In this document: positions 1 through 12,445 of the stretch, one piece after another
Layout: each line of letters begins with the position of its first letter
Numbering within the stretch: position 1 is the stretch's first letter
Assembly (NCBI GenBank): GCA_014281115.1
Contig: JACONQ010000001.1
Span: 1,550,001 to 1,614,000, forward strand
DNA length: 64,000 bases
Direction of reading: 5' to 3'
DNA from: Laburnicola sp. R22_1
Lineage: Eukaryota; Ascomycota; Dothideomycetes; Pleosporales; Didymosphaeriaceae
Position numbers and translations under genes: made by a program
The notes under the pieces: generated by a model
Database searches by the model: none
The model's input: the letters and a program-made list of their open reading frames with translations, nothing else
Told to the model about the DNA's origin: nothing

Positions 1-485
1 ACGCTCTATTATTAATTATTATAATTCTTATAGTAATTTATACTAAACTACTATAACTTCCTATTAACTTACTATAAATTTAATCTAATTTATTTATATC
101 TATTAGAGTTATATTATTATAATTACTATTGCTATTATAGTCTATGTTATTATTATAACTAAAATTGTGACTACTAGAATTATTGCCATATAAGTTAGGA
201 TGTGCTGCCTTATTAAGAGTATTACTACTAGAAGGGTTTCTAGGGGGACTACTATATATTGTTAACTTAAAATCTATATCTAACTATTTCTAGATATCTA
301 GATAGGCGTTTGCGATAAGGAGGACTATATAATAAGTAATAATATTCTAGTACGTAATAAGCTTATTAAAGTCATATAGTATAGTAGGTTTCCTTAGATT
401 CTTAGTATAAAATCTAATAACTAGATAAGAGTAGTTAAGCAAGTTATAGTAAGGCTTTTGTATAGGCTCTTTAAAACTATCCTAT

Positions 486-905
486 ATAATCTTATACTCT
501 ATAATCTTATACTCTATAATCTTATACTCTATAATCTTATACTCTATAATCTTATACTCTATAATCTTATACTCTATAATCTTATACTCTATAATCTTAT
601 ACTCTATAATCTTATACTCTATAATCTTATACTCTATAATCTTATACTCTATAATCTTATACTCTATAATCTTATACTCTATAATCTTATACTCTATATT
701 CTTATACTCTATAATCTTATACTCTATAATCTTATACTCTATAATCTTATACTCTATAATCTTATACTCTATAATCTTATACTCTATAATCTTATACTCT
801 ATAATCTTATACTCTATAATCTTATACTCTATAATCTTATACTCTATAATCTTATACTCTATAATCTTATACTCTATAATCTTATACTCTATAATCTTAT
901 ACTCT
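486..905. repeat. 15-bp minisatellite, 28 copies
   Basis: The unit ATAATCTTATACTCT is repeated head to tail 28 times without indels. Only one unit, at 696-710, differs (ATATT for ATAAT). Both edges decay into similar AT-rich sequence. Because the period is a multiple of three, one frame stays open through the array and would encode the pentapeptide LILYN over and over; I treat that as a by-product. The unit contains no CA or TG, so it offers no CpA target for RIP on either strand. Confidence 0.97.
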
Positions 906-2200
906 ATAATACTATAGTCTATAATATATAGGTCTTTCCTCTCTTAGGTAGAAGTATAAACTGCCTTTACTTATTTGGTTTTTAAGTGGCCCTACTGCGT
1001 TTAATTACTGCGTTTTTTTATTGCGTTATAGCGTCTACGTAATATTATATAATGTGACGTTATATGCGAGCGCTAAGCCCTAGGACTAGAGCGTGTTAAA
1101 GTTTTTCTAACGTCTTCCCCTAGCTTCTAAGACAACTAACCCTACAATAATAACACCCTATCTACCTGCCTGCCCGCCGCGTTACTAGACAATTAATACC
1201 CACCTTTTAACTTTTTGCCACGTTACTAAATAATTAACTACTTAGAATCTCTGTCCTACTTTACTACTATAATATATAACAAATTGCGCGCGCGTTTCCT
1301 ACTTCTAACACTAAATAGTACTTTGCTATCCCCTAACAATAACTCTTTAACTTTTAGTACACTTTTCTAGTGTTAACCTTACTCTACCTGTTTTTTATAA
1401 AAAATTTATAGGATAAGCGCGTACCTATACATGCGCCACGCCTCTAGTAACTATTCTTTATATATTTCTTCCTTACAGCAAATTGCTAGCTATTTTAGAT
1501 TATACTTAACCTTTTCTTTATACCTTTTGCTACTACGTCGCTCCTAGATCTAATTAAACCTCGTCTTTTGCTTGCTAAAAGCGCTCTGGCAATAACTATC
1601 TCTAATATAGCTAAGGACTAGATAGCTAAACTAGTAGAGAGAAAGCTATAAGTTAAAATTTATAGTTCTTAGAGCACCTGGATATTACTAGACGCCGCAA
1701 TAAGATAAACTGGCTATAGTAATTTATTTGCCGCATAACTTATACTATGCTGCTATGCGTCCTATAAGAATAGTAGTAGTAGGCGTTTAACCTTTGTAAT
1801 ACCTATTCTATATATATTTATTTTTAGCGTCTAGATTATACTCCTTATTATTAGCGTTATTATTAGTGTACTCTAACTTATTATTCTTATTATATATATA
1901 TAGGCATATAACTGCCTGCTCTATAGAAAGTGTGTTGTTTAGTTAAGGGAAGGCTATTAATTAATATATTGTAACCTTAAGGTCTTATGTGATAATTAGT
2001 TATATGTGTGTATGAGGATGGATAGATAAAGATAATTTCTAGTTGCGAATTTTATATTATACACGCAGGCAACTGTGTGTTATATTATCTTTAATTTTAG
2101 TATCTGTGGACTATAGTATACTATAATTAACTACCTTATTAGTATTAGTATAAGGGGCCGATTTGCACGTGCTAACAAATAGTCTCTAGCCTAACCCATC
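906..2200. other. AT-rich relic sequence, nothing recognised
   Basis: There is no surviving reading frame and no domain that I could recognise in the portions I translated. The lower end of the Gypsy-type element lies just above this stretch, so one of its long terminal repeats could be here. I did not find a matching copy above 11.6 kb to prove it. Confidence 0.5.
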
Positions 2201-3072
2201 TTACTACTTTACCTTTTTTAATGTGTTTTTAGTATACCTATAGCTTTTCCTTATAGTGTTATACTATATACTAAAAGGTCTATAATGTTTCTCTTTCTAA
2301 TATAGGTCTTTCTTTAACTTATTTAACTAATAGGTAAGTATAGTTTTTACTTTATACTTCTTATCTATATATTTATCTAATAGTATATTATCCTTATTAT
2401 ATATATAACTATTAAGTGGTTGCTTATTATAAGAGTGTAATAACTATAGGTAGAAAATATTATATAGTTAACCTATTTCTTTAGGTAAGTTAAGTTTATA
2501 CGCTATATTATTAATAATGTAAATAATATAAAAAGGTTTCCTATTTTTATAATTAAGTAAAGAGCAAGATCTTTTAGTCTTTAAGTTGCGTGCGTTTAAT
2601 ATTACCTTATTATTAACTTTAAAGTAAGGAATAGGCGCGTATTTCGCGTTAGCGTACTTAGCCTATTTTGCTTATGCCTATTATAAGTTATTGTGTAAGA
2701 AATTATATAGTTAGATAAGGGAGTTAATAAAATTATCTGCGCGTTAGTAGTCTATATAGGCTAGTACTATAAGTAAGCACTTACTAGCGGCGGCGTTTTT
2801 ACTTACTAACTTAATATTATATAATTATATAGGCTTAGTACTATTATATAGTAGGTAGCTTTTAGTAGTAATAAAAGGTGCAACTTTTATTTACTAGCTA
2901 ACTACTAAGTTAGCGACAAATTTTACTATAGGTAGGTATAAAGTCTAGTTATCTTACTAGTAGTTAATATATGTATATAGGTATTCCTTAAGCGTAGTAT
3001 TAGCAATTTTAGTTCAACTATTAGTCTTAGGGTACTAACTAGTTAATAGGTGGGGCTTTATACCTAGACACT

Positions 3073-5290
3073 TAATATATTCTATTAGTAGCCCGGACAG
3101 ATTAGTTTGCCGAATAGTTTTTCTTAGCAACTTCGAGGTCCCTTATAACTTATTATAGAACACTACTAACGTTACTTTATAGTAACTTATAATAACCTAC
3201 TATAACTTATAATATACTACGTTACTATTTAATCTACTTTTTACGTTGTGCAGCCTCTTTACGCGGCTGCTACAGCCGCGTAAAGCTAAGGAGTCTTTCT
3301 TAGTAGTACAAACTTATAATAAGACTCCCTATAATATATAATATATTATCTACTATACTATACGTAAGTAATATATAGTATACTTATTATAATTTATAGT
3401 AAAGCATACTATATCTTAAGTAGTACTTTATCTAATTTTTAGTTACTAAGTGCGTACTATTGCAAGATAAAGTTAACCTATTATTTTTAGCCTTATAGTA
3501 ACCTATAATAAAATTACTCTGATTTACTATTAACACTATCTAAAAATAAGCCGCTAAGAGTAACATCTAACTTCTCCTCTATCTCTTTATCTATCTAAGA
3601 GGTCCTTGCGTTGTGTCTAGACTCTTCGCACCTCCCACAGCGGCGTTGTGTTAAGGGACCTGCCTCTCCCTCACTACTACGTCGCGCCCTTTTCGACAAC
3701 TTCACCCTAATAGAAGGGCTTTCTACTCCCAACTCTGCTCCCTAAGCAAAGTCTAGCGTCCTACCTTTCTGAATACGCTTTCTTTTATACGTTTTTCGCT
3801 TTATTAGAACCTTAATTTACTTTTTAAGTTCCTTAATATAGGTCTCTTAAAGTACACCATAGTAGAGCATAAGTTTAGCACCTTTTATAAGCTATAAGTA
3901 GCTTAATTTAGTATTAGGTAGAGACCGAATAAAAGAGTCGCGTACGAGCTTTGACTAGAATCTAAACTTAAGGGTATTGCTTAGGGTTCTGGCTTACCAT
4001 AGTGTATTTAGTAGGGTACCCTAAGGTGGAGTATAAATACGCGCATTAAGGCAATTTACCACCACTAACACGTTTAAAGGAATAAGCCTAGAGGCCTTAA
4101 AGGCTTTTTTATAGTTTTCTAGTATAAACACATTAAAAAACGCGTCGCAAAAGGCTAATAGAAAGCCCTCTTTGTTAATATAAAAGACGCGTTAGCGCGC
4201 TAAGTCCCGCATGTACTAGGAGTACTTTAGCTTTAGTGGCGCGAAACAGACTATATTAAGCGGCTGGAGGATATAAGATAAGTGCGCTGGCATATAGAGT
4301 GTTAGAATCTTCTATTCTAGGCAATAATCCTTAAAATCCTAGGAGTGGTAGCTCTTATAGCTGTCTAGAATAAGTAACCTCTATAACCTTACTATGCGCG
4401 GCCTTGTATACGCGTTAAAGTGCTTTAACTACGCAACTCTAAGCTCGCTATTAGTCTAGCCAGTCTTAGAGACTAAGAGCTTCTAATTGCGGAGAATACT
4501 AGTCTTCTTATACTACACTAAGATGTGGACTCGCCCTTTATAGATAATAAAGGGTGGGATAGTATACCTAATAGCGCAAATACTCTAAATCACTATAACC
4601 CACTTGCGATTGCCTAGCTAAACAAGCGTAGGTTAAGAACGTCTTTCTAAACTAGTTATAACCTTTATTAAGCTAATAACTTCTATCTAGAAGTCTATCT
4701 TATTAAAGTTATAGATGTCTTTATTCTACACTCTATACTTAGTATTTATATTCTCTACTAGCTAAAACCACGCGTTTATAACCTCTAGGTCTTCCTGTTA
4801 TATTCTCTACTAGTTCTTCGATTAATTAAAAGCTATTTTAAGCTTAGGTACGCGCTTTATAAAGCGCTAAGCCTAGTATTATCCTATAGAGTCTCTATAC
4901 CACGCAGCTAGCAGTTTGTTAGCTATATCTTCCACCTTACCTAGCTAGAATGCAAATCCTCGCAAATCTAGGTTGAGGATATACTATATAAGCGTCTGCT
5001 CTTTAGTTATAGTGAGCTTTGCCATGCCTAATTGTATATCTGCTTGGGCGGTAATTCTGTTAATTTAATCGCTTAGTGTAGACTTTGGGATATTATATAC
5101 TATAGCAGTGCGTCGCAGGCTTAAAATTTGCTTATTCTAATAGGCGTGAAGGGCAAGCTTAATTCTGCCTTCTTAATTAGATAATAACGCGTTATATTAT
5201 TAAGACATTATAATTTATAGTAAAGTATTGTAGTCTTGGCAAAAACTGTCCGGCAGACTAATCTATCCGGGCTACTAATAGAATATATTA
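3073..5290 (-). mobile_element. RIP-degraded Fot1/pogo-like DNA transposon
   Basis: Imperfect inverted repeats of about 50 bp face each other at 3,073-3,122 and 5,241-5,290; both contain the core TATTCTATTAGTAGCCCGGA. The outermost bases are TA, consistent with the TA target duplication of the Tc1/mariner/pogo superfamily. On the minus strand a transposase relic starts near 5,210. It has an N-terminal helix-turn-helix region (RRTAIVYNIPKSTLSD), a CENP-B/Tc5-like part (YILNLDLRGFAF), and a DDE region with FNKIDF near 4,700 and LILDSYKSYHS near 4,365, which corresponds to the family LDGHESH block. Many in-frame TAA/TAG stops are present. It sits inside the integrase of the Gypsy-type element, whose coding sequence resumes on either side, so it inserted later. 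Confidence 0.85.
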
Positions 5291-5617
5291 TAAAGATATT
5301 GTTAAAAGTGTAATATAAACTATTAACTATAGTTACTAATAATATTCTCTAGGAAACTTTTTTACGCTAGATATAAGTAATAAAGGCCTCTATAATAGCT
5401 TTAGCTATAATCTTAACTATTAGAATAAAAGATTTTTCTTACTAAGCTAATCTATAACAACTATAATAGTGGTATATATCTTGCTATTATTATAGTAGAG
5501 TAGCAGACTAATAATAAAATCTATTAAGATTAACTTCTAATATTAGTTAGGGATTAGTAAGAGATATAGTAAACTATACTTAGTATTATAGTAAGATTTG
5601 CTACGTTAATAAGATAT

Positions 5618-6842
5618 TAAAGATCTTTATTATTTAGAGATTCTAACTAAGGTTAAGTCTGCACTATATAGAGAGAGGAGTAAAATAAAAGGCACTAAAA
5701 TCTAGTACCTAGTATATAGTAGTAGTAATAAAATATATATAAAATACTAATAATTTTATTATTAACTTTCTACACAGTAGTAGTAATAATAGTAGTTAAT
5801 AAATAGTTAGGCATAACTAAGTTATATATTATCTCTTAACTAGTAGACTATTAGAGAACTATAGTAAACTGCGGAGTTGCAACTATAGAAGTAGTATAGG
5901 GAATAGAATACTTAACTATAGTTTAGTTATTATACTTACAACCTAATAGTAGCGTAGTTATAGTTTATTATACGTATAGTGTATAAGTCTCTTATAATAT
6001 TAGTAATATCTAGTATACTAAATCTTTACTTTAATATATAACACTATATTTTTTAAATATAACTCTTTATCTATTATGTCTAGCAACGCAATAACTACTT
6101 TCTAGCAACCTAATATTACGTCTAAGTCTAATACCTATAGCAATATAACTATTATTAAATTTAGTTAGGGCATAGATAACTAGCTAGACAAAGTTAAGAA
6201 TAATTCCTAGAGATTTAGCGACCTTATACAACTAGAAGGATTATTAGAGGGGCCTCTAGAGCTTATCTTTAAGTACCCTATTAGTGATATCTTTAGACTA
6301 ATTCGCTGCGCCTTATACCTCTAGATTTTAGAGTGTAAAGTAGTTCTTTAGTACCTAAATATTAGTAGAAGAGACGTAGCCTTTATAACGTGATAATAGT
6401 ATAATATAAAGATTATACTATAAAAGCTTAAAAATTTAACTTAAAATAAAGGTAATAAGAACTATAAGAGTAAAAACTAGAGTAAAGAGAAGAAAGAGTT
6501 TATTATAATATATAAGACGCTAAAGGCATAGTAGTAGCATAAGAAGCTTATTAAGGTAGCAGCAATTATTTAGGCTACTATTAAGATAGGGGACTATAAG
6601 CAATAAAGATAAAGATAAGAGTAAGCGGCGGCGATAGAAGTATAGAAGAAATAGGCAGTAGTTGTAAGGGGAGATCTATTATAGGAGAGTAATAAGCTAG
6701 TTAAATTAGTTGCTATTATAATTGTTATTAGTATTATTATAGTAAAAATATTATTAAAGAAATTATTAATTACGTAATATAGTGGTTAGTTAAACAGCCA
6801 GCCTAGGATTACGTAACATTACAGATTAATCCTAGGAAGAAG
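5618..6842 (+). mobile_element. Unclassified 1,225-bp insert flanked by a 14-bp direct repeat
   Basis: The sequence CGTTAATAAGATAT occurs at 5,604-5,617 and again at 6,843-6,856, exactly where the Gypsy integrase frame breaks after a Cys-Gln-Arg position and resumes. The intervening 1,225 bp is therefore an insertion with a 14-bp target duplication. Near its right end a short inverted repeat (CCTAGGATT ... AATCCTAGG, 6,802-6,836) could form a hairpin. No terminal inverted repeats or LTRs were seen. A target duplication of this length suits retroposed elements with variable duplications better than ordinary cut-and-paste or LTR elements, but the class is unproven. Confidence 0.65.
6076..6816 (+). 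pseudogene. RIP-inactivated 246-codon reading frame inside the 1,225-bp insert
   Basis: From the ATG at 6,076 one frame runs 246 codons to a TAA at 6,814 with no apparent indel. It is interrupted only by TAA/TAG codons, which fit former CAA/CAG (or Trp) codons. Readable blocks include FSDLIQLEGLLEGPLEL and YPISDIFRLIRCALYL in the first half, a charged Lys/Glu/Gln-rich probable coiled coil in the middle, and a hydrophobic stretch (LVAIIIVISIIIVKILL) near the end. I do not recognise the family. It could be a gag-like or accessory protein of the element, or a captured gene fragment. Confidence 0.5.
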
Positions 6843-9800
6843 CGTTAATAAGATATATAAATATAGATATAATAGGCAATAGTGTAAGTTATGTGTAGCT
6901 AGTAATACTAATAACTAATACGCTTATAAGTATCTTTGCAACTAATATAATTAGTAGTAATATTATTATAGGCTTGCTAAAGAATGCGTATATAGAGCTT
7001 CTTATTATTAAGGATATATAGTTAGTTCTTAGTATATAATATTTCTTTATTTAGATAATAATTAGCAATCTTAATTCTAAGTTTTTACGTAAGAAGCTTC
7101 TTTAGTAAATATTAGGCCTTAGCCTTAACAGCTATAATAATATTCTAGACTATTTTATTAGAGGTATAGGCTATCTTAATATTCTTAAGTAATTGTGCTA
7201 TCTTCTTAGACTTTGTTATAGTTATAACTATAGGCTTATTATTATTAGCGGCGAGTTTAGTAGTGTAATATAGTATCGTTGCGAGTTAGACGCCTAAGTA
7301 GTAAGTTTTATCTAATAAGATATAGGTAGTAGTAATTATATAATATAAACTTTTGCCTTTAAAGATTTCTAGATGTAAGACTATTTATACTTAGTATTAT
7401 TAGTAAGTATTATTATTTTCTTTAGGTAAGTTACTAAAACAACGCGTTAAGATATTAGGTTTTGTGTCTTATTTATTAGAATAGTACTAAATACAAAAGT
7501 TAAACTTAGCTAGAAATTCTACCTATTATACTTATTATTAATTAAGCTACTTACTAGTTATAAAGTATTACAACACAAGGTAGTTAGTAACAATATTAAT
7601 AGAATTCTAGGTGCCTAAAAGCTCAGATCTCTAATTCTTAAAGGCGCGTATAATAGCTAGCAGCTCTTTATTATAGATCTTATAGTTACACTAAGCAGAA
7701 TTTATTTTATATAATAAGTAGATAATAGGTTATAATATATTCTAGTTGTTCTTTTGCAATAATATAGCTATGGTAATAAAGTTAGACATATTTATCTCTA
7801 GCTAGGTTTCTTTGTCTAGATTAAAATAAACTAGTATAAGTACTATAAAGAATGCCTATTTAAGTAATTTAAAAGCGACTATAGTGGGTAACTCTAGCTT
7901 AATAGGCTAATTTTTTAGTATATTAGTTTTAGTAAGGTTAGTTAGTAAATAGGCAATCTAGCTAAAACCTTTAATAAATTAATAGTAGAAGTTAGCAAAT
8001 CCTAGAAAAGCTTGTACGTCTTTAAGGAATTAGGGCAGATGCTAGTTATATATTACTTATACCTTTTTAGAATCTATTGTAATATCTTTAGTAGTCAGAA
8101 TAATTCTAAGATACTTAACCCTTTTAACCTTAAACTAACACTTATTAATATTTAAGTATAATTCTGCTTGTCCTAGTTTATTAACAATAGTCTATACGTA
8201 TCTAATATAATCCTCTTTAGTTTTACTATATATAAGGACGTTGTCTAAATACGCTATATAAAAGTTATCTAGGTATTACTATAGCATCTTATTAATATAA
8301 GTTTAGAATATACTAGAAGCTCTAGTAAGACTAAAAGGCATAATAGTATACTTATACAATCTATATTGCGTAAGGAACACTATTTTCTTCTTATTACCTT
8401 TCTTAATCTATATATTATTAAAACTTATAATAATATCTATAATAGATATAAACTTTATCTTATTTATATATACTAGCGTATCCTTTAAAGATAGTAGTGC
8501 GTTGTAATTGCGCTTTATAATAGTATTAATTATATAGTAATTAACGCAAATATATAATTTACTCCCTAGTTTTTTAATAATAAGAATAGACAATATATAC
8601 TAAGACGTACTTATTTGCAAAAAGCCCTTTATAGTTATTTTATTAATATATTCTTTAATTACTATAATTTCTAAACACGTAAGACTATAAATATGCGGTT
8701 ATAGTGCTTTGTTGTTAACTAGGTTAATAGTATAGTTAATGCTAGAGTAGTAAGAAGCTAACTTATTAGCCTTCTTTAGGTTAAAATACTAAGACTTATT
8801 ATATAACCAACCTAGTAATAGCTACTTAAGCTTATCTATTATTTGTAGCTTATTAACTAACTTCTTTATAAACTTATTATAGTCTATTTAACTATAAGTA
8901 GCTAGTCCTATAGCTGTATAAAAGGCTTGCGTGTTATAGTTGCTATTAGTAGAGTTAAGTAGGCAACTAAGCTAGTTTTAATAATAAGGTTCTAACTAGG
9001 TAACTGCGTTTCGATAGTGTACTACTATAAGATAAGCTCCCTTATCTATAATAAGATTAATATTATCCTGCGGCATAGGTTGTAAAGAGCTAGCTAGTAG
9101 TTTTTTATAGTATATAGTCTTAGGTAAGGTATTTTTAAGATAGTTAACTAGATAGTAGTAAGTGTTAAACATTATAGACTAGTTATATAATCCTAATTGT
9201 AGGTTATAGGCGAATATCTAATTTATACTAAGTATAATATTAAAAGTTATAATATTAGTAATAAAATATATAATAGTGCTAGTATAAGTTCTATACTATA
9301 TAGTAAGGTTCACAGCTTAACTAATCTTGTTAACTACCTTGCTATTAGGAAGACACGACGTAATTGGGTTATTAATATTATATAGTCTTATTTAGTGCTT
9401 CTTAATATATATAGGACTAATAAAGCTTACACTAGCTCCTATATTAGTAAGTTAATATGCCTTAGCCTATTTATAGAGTGCGGCGAGCTTAATAAGACAT
9501 ATAAACTATAACTACTTAACTTTATCTAGTTAGGGCTCCTTATCTATAGCAACTGCAGAAATCTATTATATATACTATAGGTTAAGGCCAAGCTTAGTAT
9601 TAAGTTTAAACTTATCTATTTTTTATTATACTACTATAAGATTTTTCTATATATACTATTAATGTCGCTCCCTTATATAGTTTTGCTTAGGAGCTACTAA
9701 AAATATAACTTATTATTATTCTTATAGTCCTAACTACAATATATATTATTTTTATTAGAGTTAGAAATCTTATACTTAGGTAACTTATTGCGTAAACTAT

Positions 9801-12308
9801 TGTGTTTATAGATACTATATAATTAGTTAGAATTTGTCTAGATAGTATAGACGTGTTGTGCGTCTTTATAGTTAATAGGGCTAGAGAGAATAATATAAAA
9901 ATATTTAATATTCTTAGTAGGGGTAATGGCGTTATTACAATAGCTAGTAGTAGTATTTATTACTTAATATTCTATAACTTTATATTTAAAATAAGTATTA
10001 GTCTTAGCTAGCAAATCTAACTCTTAGAATATATATTTATAAGTATTACGTCTAGTAGTAGTAGTATTTATTAAGTAAGTTTTTAAATAATTAGGCACTA
10101 TAGTAGATATACTAGAGCAACCTATAGTAGACTTATAGTTAAGGCGCTCTATATATAAGGCTTAGTCTATATAAGAGGAAAAAGACTCTCTAGGTATAGA
10201 TAACGCGTTAGTAGTGTTAATAATGCAACTATATATAAGTTAGTAGGCTTAATTTATTACTAGGTAGTTAGGCATACTAAGAAAGTTAATAATAGTTATA
10301 AATTGCGTGTGCTAATCTATAAGAGTCTTCCTAGGTCCTTAAGCTAGGGTATCGCCTATAATCTTTTTCTAGGCGTCTAATAGTTTATTCTTAGATAGAT
10401 AGATTTTATTAAAGTAGTTAAGTATATTTATAATAGTTATAGCAGTTTTAAAATGTAGATACACTAGAGTCTAGGTATATTCCTTAAGTTAGCTGCGCAA
10501 GTATATAATACGTAACTATTTATTTAGAAAAGTCTAAAGCTTATCTATTAATGTAATACGCTAATATTTATAGTTATCTTTATTCTTATCTTTACTAGAG
10601 AAATAATCCACCTTAGGTATATAGATTTAATATAAGTACTAAGAATCTACTATAAGTTCTAGTAATAGAAATACTTTATAAGAAAGTATTAGATAGGTCT
10701 GTTATTATATGACTTATATAACTTATAGTATATAGATTATACTTTAAATCTAGAGTAAGGAAAGAATATATATAGTTAAGTAATGGATTATTAGTAGATA
10801 TATACTAGACTTTAATATTTAGTAGTTGTTTAATAGATAGGATAGGCTAATTTATAAACTATTAGATATTATAAGGTTAATTTTATAGTATAATGCGCAC
10901 TAGTAGTTAACCTCTAAGCTTAGTAATATAAGTATAGGCTATATTTAGCTCTTATAAATTGTGTACTCTATTTCTATAAGTTATATAAAGTAGGTTTCCA
11001 AATTCTAATAATTAATACGCGGGACGTAGTTATTAAGCAAATAATTCTTAAGTTCTCTAAGCTATTTTTGTAGGGCTGTATAATAAGTAGTAGAAATTTT
11101 AGACCTTCTAAGGGTAATAAAGTCCTTTTTTAATAAGTTATAGTGTGCTTATAACTAGATATTATTCTATTTTACAACCTAAAGAAAGTTTTTATATAAC
11201 AATATATAACCTTCTAATGTCTTAACTTATTCTAACTTTATTAGAAACTATTTCTCTAAAATATTATAGCTAGCCTAGAGATGCTCTAGCTCTTAAAGCT
11301 TAGTTTAATTGCCCTCTAGTTTATTAGTAACTTGCTATATAGTTGTTAATAGTAACATAATAATATTCTACTAGAACTTAGGCTTTAAGTTAACTATATT
11401 AATAAACTATATATATCTTTAAACTTTAACTTTGTCTAGCTTTGTACTATCCTTTATACTAGTTACACTAACGTAAAGTTTATAATTTATTATATTACTA
11501 TTAGTGTTAGTAATATTAGTAAAGTATATATACTTAGAAAGATTAGCGAGTGGTAAACTAGCACAGTATTATTAGTTGCGTATTATAGTTAGAAGAGTAG
11601 GTATATTTATAAAAGGGTTGCCTTTATTATAAAAAAATCTATTTTTCTTATTATTATTATCTGCAAAAGCCTTATTATAATTTTTAGATTAAAGAAGTCC
11701 CTTTTTAAATATAACTTTGTGCTTATTATAATGTTGCTTTATTTCTAACAAGTTATTATCTAACTTATTCTAATCTATAGGTAGGATACCCTAAGTAGTG
11801 CTCTATTAAGTTAGTACCTCTATCTAAGACGCAGCAGCGAAGTCGCAGAACTTCTTATAGAAGCTAATATTATTATTATTATTCTTATAGCTAGGTCTCG
11901 CTATCTTGTCTACTATATATAATAGGTTTATCTCTTAGTAAGTGTACAATTTAGGTTAAGAGTTAAAGGTTAAAGTTATAAAGTTAGTAGGTACTATAAC
12001 TAGTTATAGCTATTACTTTTTTATACTAGGTATTATAATATAGTCTATACATAACTATAAAATTCTAAGTAGATATAAAAACTTAGAACTTTTATATAGT
12101 AACGTTAGACTCCCTAGGCTTTCGCTAAAGTAAGTAAGACTTATTAGAATTACTATAAGGTCTTAAGACTTTTAACTACGCAAAGCGAGCACGTCTAGAG
12201 ACTAGATTTACTACTATACTACACTAGAGCAATTTACTAGGGCGCAGATCTTATTAACTTAACTTATAACTATGCCTTAGGCTATAAGTTATCTAGGTTA
12301 TTACTATA

Positions 12309-12445
12309 TACTATTATTACAAAAGTCCTATATATTATAACTACCTACTATTATTATAGAGGTCTTATATACCTATTTACTATTATTGCAAAGGTCCTAT
12401 GTATTGCCTTTTACTATTATCTTAGAGGTCCTATATATTATAAGT
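12309..12445. repeat. Degenerate tandem repeat, about 4 units of ~35 bp
   Basis: Four successive units share TACTATTATT followed by GGTCCTATATATTA-like sequence with variable spacers of a few bases. Divergence between units looks like accumulated transitions, unlike the clean 15-bp array at the left end of the window. Confidence 0.6.

Larger units (their letters stand above)
2200..11600 (-). mobile_element. Degenerate Ty3/Gypsy-type LTR retrotransposon, interrupted by two insertions
   Basis: Minus-strand translation shows pol in the order protease, reverse transcriptase, RNase H, integrase. The protease motif reads NIGASVSFISPIY near 9,405-9,470, where the ancestor would be DTGAS. RT blocks lie at 8,408-8,593, followed by a YLDNVLIYS box near 8,236-8,265, expected as YLDD. 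RNase H is near 7,640-7,745 (YKIYNKELLAIIRAF). The integrase zinc-binding region is near 6,843-7,150. The integrase core resumes at about 5,290-5,617, and its last part plus a chromodomain-like tail lies at 2,200-3,072. A possible zinc knuckle is near 9,700 and presumed gag lies above 10.3 kb. Stops are nearly all TAA/TAG at former Gln/Trp positions. LTRs were not identified, so both outer limits are approximate. It is certainly non-functional as it stands. Confidence 0.85.

Noticed and set aside
458..931. 157-codon frame of repeated LILYN pentapeptides
   Set aside because: It is exactly the minisatellite read in its open frame, with no conserved protein outside the repeat, and it lies in an inactivated AT-rich compartment.
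906..2200. A confident LTR for the Gypsy-type element
   Set aside because: I could not find a matching direct repeat above 11.6 kb, so calling an LTR here would be a guess.
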